Assembly (NCBI GenBank): GCA_963926925.1
Contig: CAWUZD010000044.1
Coordinates: 1 to 22,981, forward strand
DNA length: 22,981 nt
DNA from: Paralactobacillus_A sp963926925
GTDB taxonomy: Bacteria; Bacillota; Bacilli; Lactobacillales; Lactobacillaceae
Reading direction: 5' to 3'
Each line of letters opens with the position of its first letter. Within the stretch, counting starts at the first letter, position 1. A model generated the notes under the pieces. It saw nothing but the letters and a program-made list of their open reading frames with translations. It did not search any database and was not told the DNA's origin. This document shows, piece by piece, positions 22,645 to 22,981 of the stretch. Made by a program: the position numbers and the translations under genes.

Positions 22645-22981
22645 ATGGATAACAAAGATAACAAAGCCATGGAAGAAGCACTTAACAGTGTTAAGTCAGT
22701 ACAATTAGGCGACGTTGTGAAAGGCGACGTTTTGGCAATTGAAGATAAGCAATTAATCGTCGGCATTGAAGGTACTGGTGCCGAAGGTGTTGTACCATTA
22801 CGCGAATTAACAAATGATCCTAATGCAAATATTAATGATCTCGCTAAAAAAGGCGATGTTTTAGATTTAGTAGTTTTGTCACGGATTATGAACGGCGATA
22901 AGGAAAATGGTCAATATGTTTTATCTAAGCGCCGTCTTGAAGCACGTAAAACATGGGATGAAATTCAAAACAAGTATAACA
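22645..22981 (+). CDS. rpsA: 30S ribosomal protein S1, 3' partial
   Basis: RNA-binding ribosomal protein that helps mRNA load on the 30S subunit; Firmicute versions have four or so S1 repeats. The window holds the first 112 codons. A short charged lead (MDNKDNKAMEEALNSV) is followed by the first S1 domain at about 20-95 (VQLGDVVKGDVLAIEDKQLI, VGIEGTGAEGVVPLREL, VLDLVVLSRI). The start of the linker and second repeat (YVLSKRRLEARKTWDEI) comes next. TAGGAGGATC provides a strong ribosome binding site ahead of ATG 22645. Its place after cmk confirms the assignment. Confidence 0.95.
   Translation, partial: MDNKDNKAMEEALNSVKSVQLGDVVKGDVLAIEDKQLIVGIEGTGAEGVVPLRELTNDPNANINDLAKKGDVLDLVVLSRIMNGDKENGQYVLSKRRLEARKTWDEIQNKYN

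Overview
The window is a low-GC Firmicute chromosome segment. Gene content and order (dnaE-pyk; cvfB-xerD-ribT-scpA-scpB-rluB-ypbB-like-recQ; cmk-rpsA) point to the Lactobacillaceae. No pfkA lies between dnaE and pyk, where homofermentative lactobacilli usually carry it. That fits an obligately heterofermentative member (heterofermentative lactobacilli or the Weissella/Leuconostoc side). The genus cannot be fixed from sequence reading alone. Most of the window is conserved housekeeping DNA. No CRISPR array, insertion sequence, prophage gene, rRNA or tRNA was seen.

Layout. (1) 1-1368: the 3' part of a secreted GH73-type peptidoglycan hydrolase with five LysM modules. (2) 1384-4150: a leucine T-box leader (CUC specifier, terminator/antiterminator) and leuS, closed by a bidirectional terminator. 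(3) 4152-5186, minus strand: a lipoprotein DNA/RNA nuclease of the DNA-entry (EndA-like) type with an unusual Tyr/Asn/His-rich tail. (4) 5280-8740: recJ, apt and a YbaK/EbsC deacylase. (5) 8724-9323, minus strand: a TMEM175/DUF1211 channel-like membrane protein. It overlaps the deacylase gene at its 3' end and shares a compact divergent promoter region with dnaE. (6) 9392-14580: dnaE and pyk; pyk carries an apparent +1 frameshift near its end, followed by a strong terminator. (7) 14640-21427: a tightly packed operon for RNA binding (cvfB), chromosome dimer resolution (xerD), a GNAT-like RibT, condensin partners (scpA, scpB), rRNA pseudouridylation (rluB) and a RecQ helicase with its YpbB-like partner. 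(8) 21428-22981: a small single-pass membrane protein where related genomes usually have a LysM protein, then cmk, a hairpin-containing leader, and the first 112 codons of rpsA.

How the genes fit together. The theme is genome maintenance and information processing: DnaE replication, RecJ and RecQ end processing and unwinding, XerD dimer resolution, and ScpAB with SMC for chromosome compaction. Around this sit translation genes (leuS, YbaK, rluB, rpsA), nucleotide supply (apt, cmk) and the last step of glycolysis (pyk). The two minus-strand genes (nuclease, TMEM175) interrupt an otherwise plus-strand core and look like lineage-variable insertions.

I found no convincing undescribed multi-gene system. 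The points most worth a second look are the frameshifted pyk end, the low-complexity tail on the nuclease, a perfect 16-bp inverted repeat inside the ypbB-like gene, and the loss of the LysM domain from the protein upstream of cmk.
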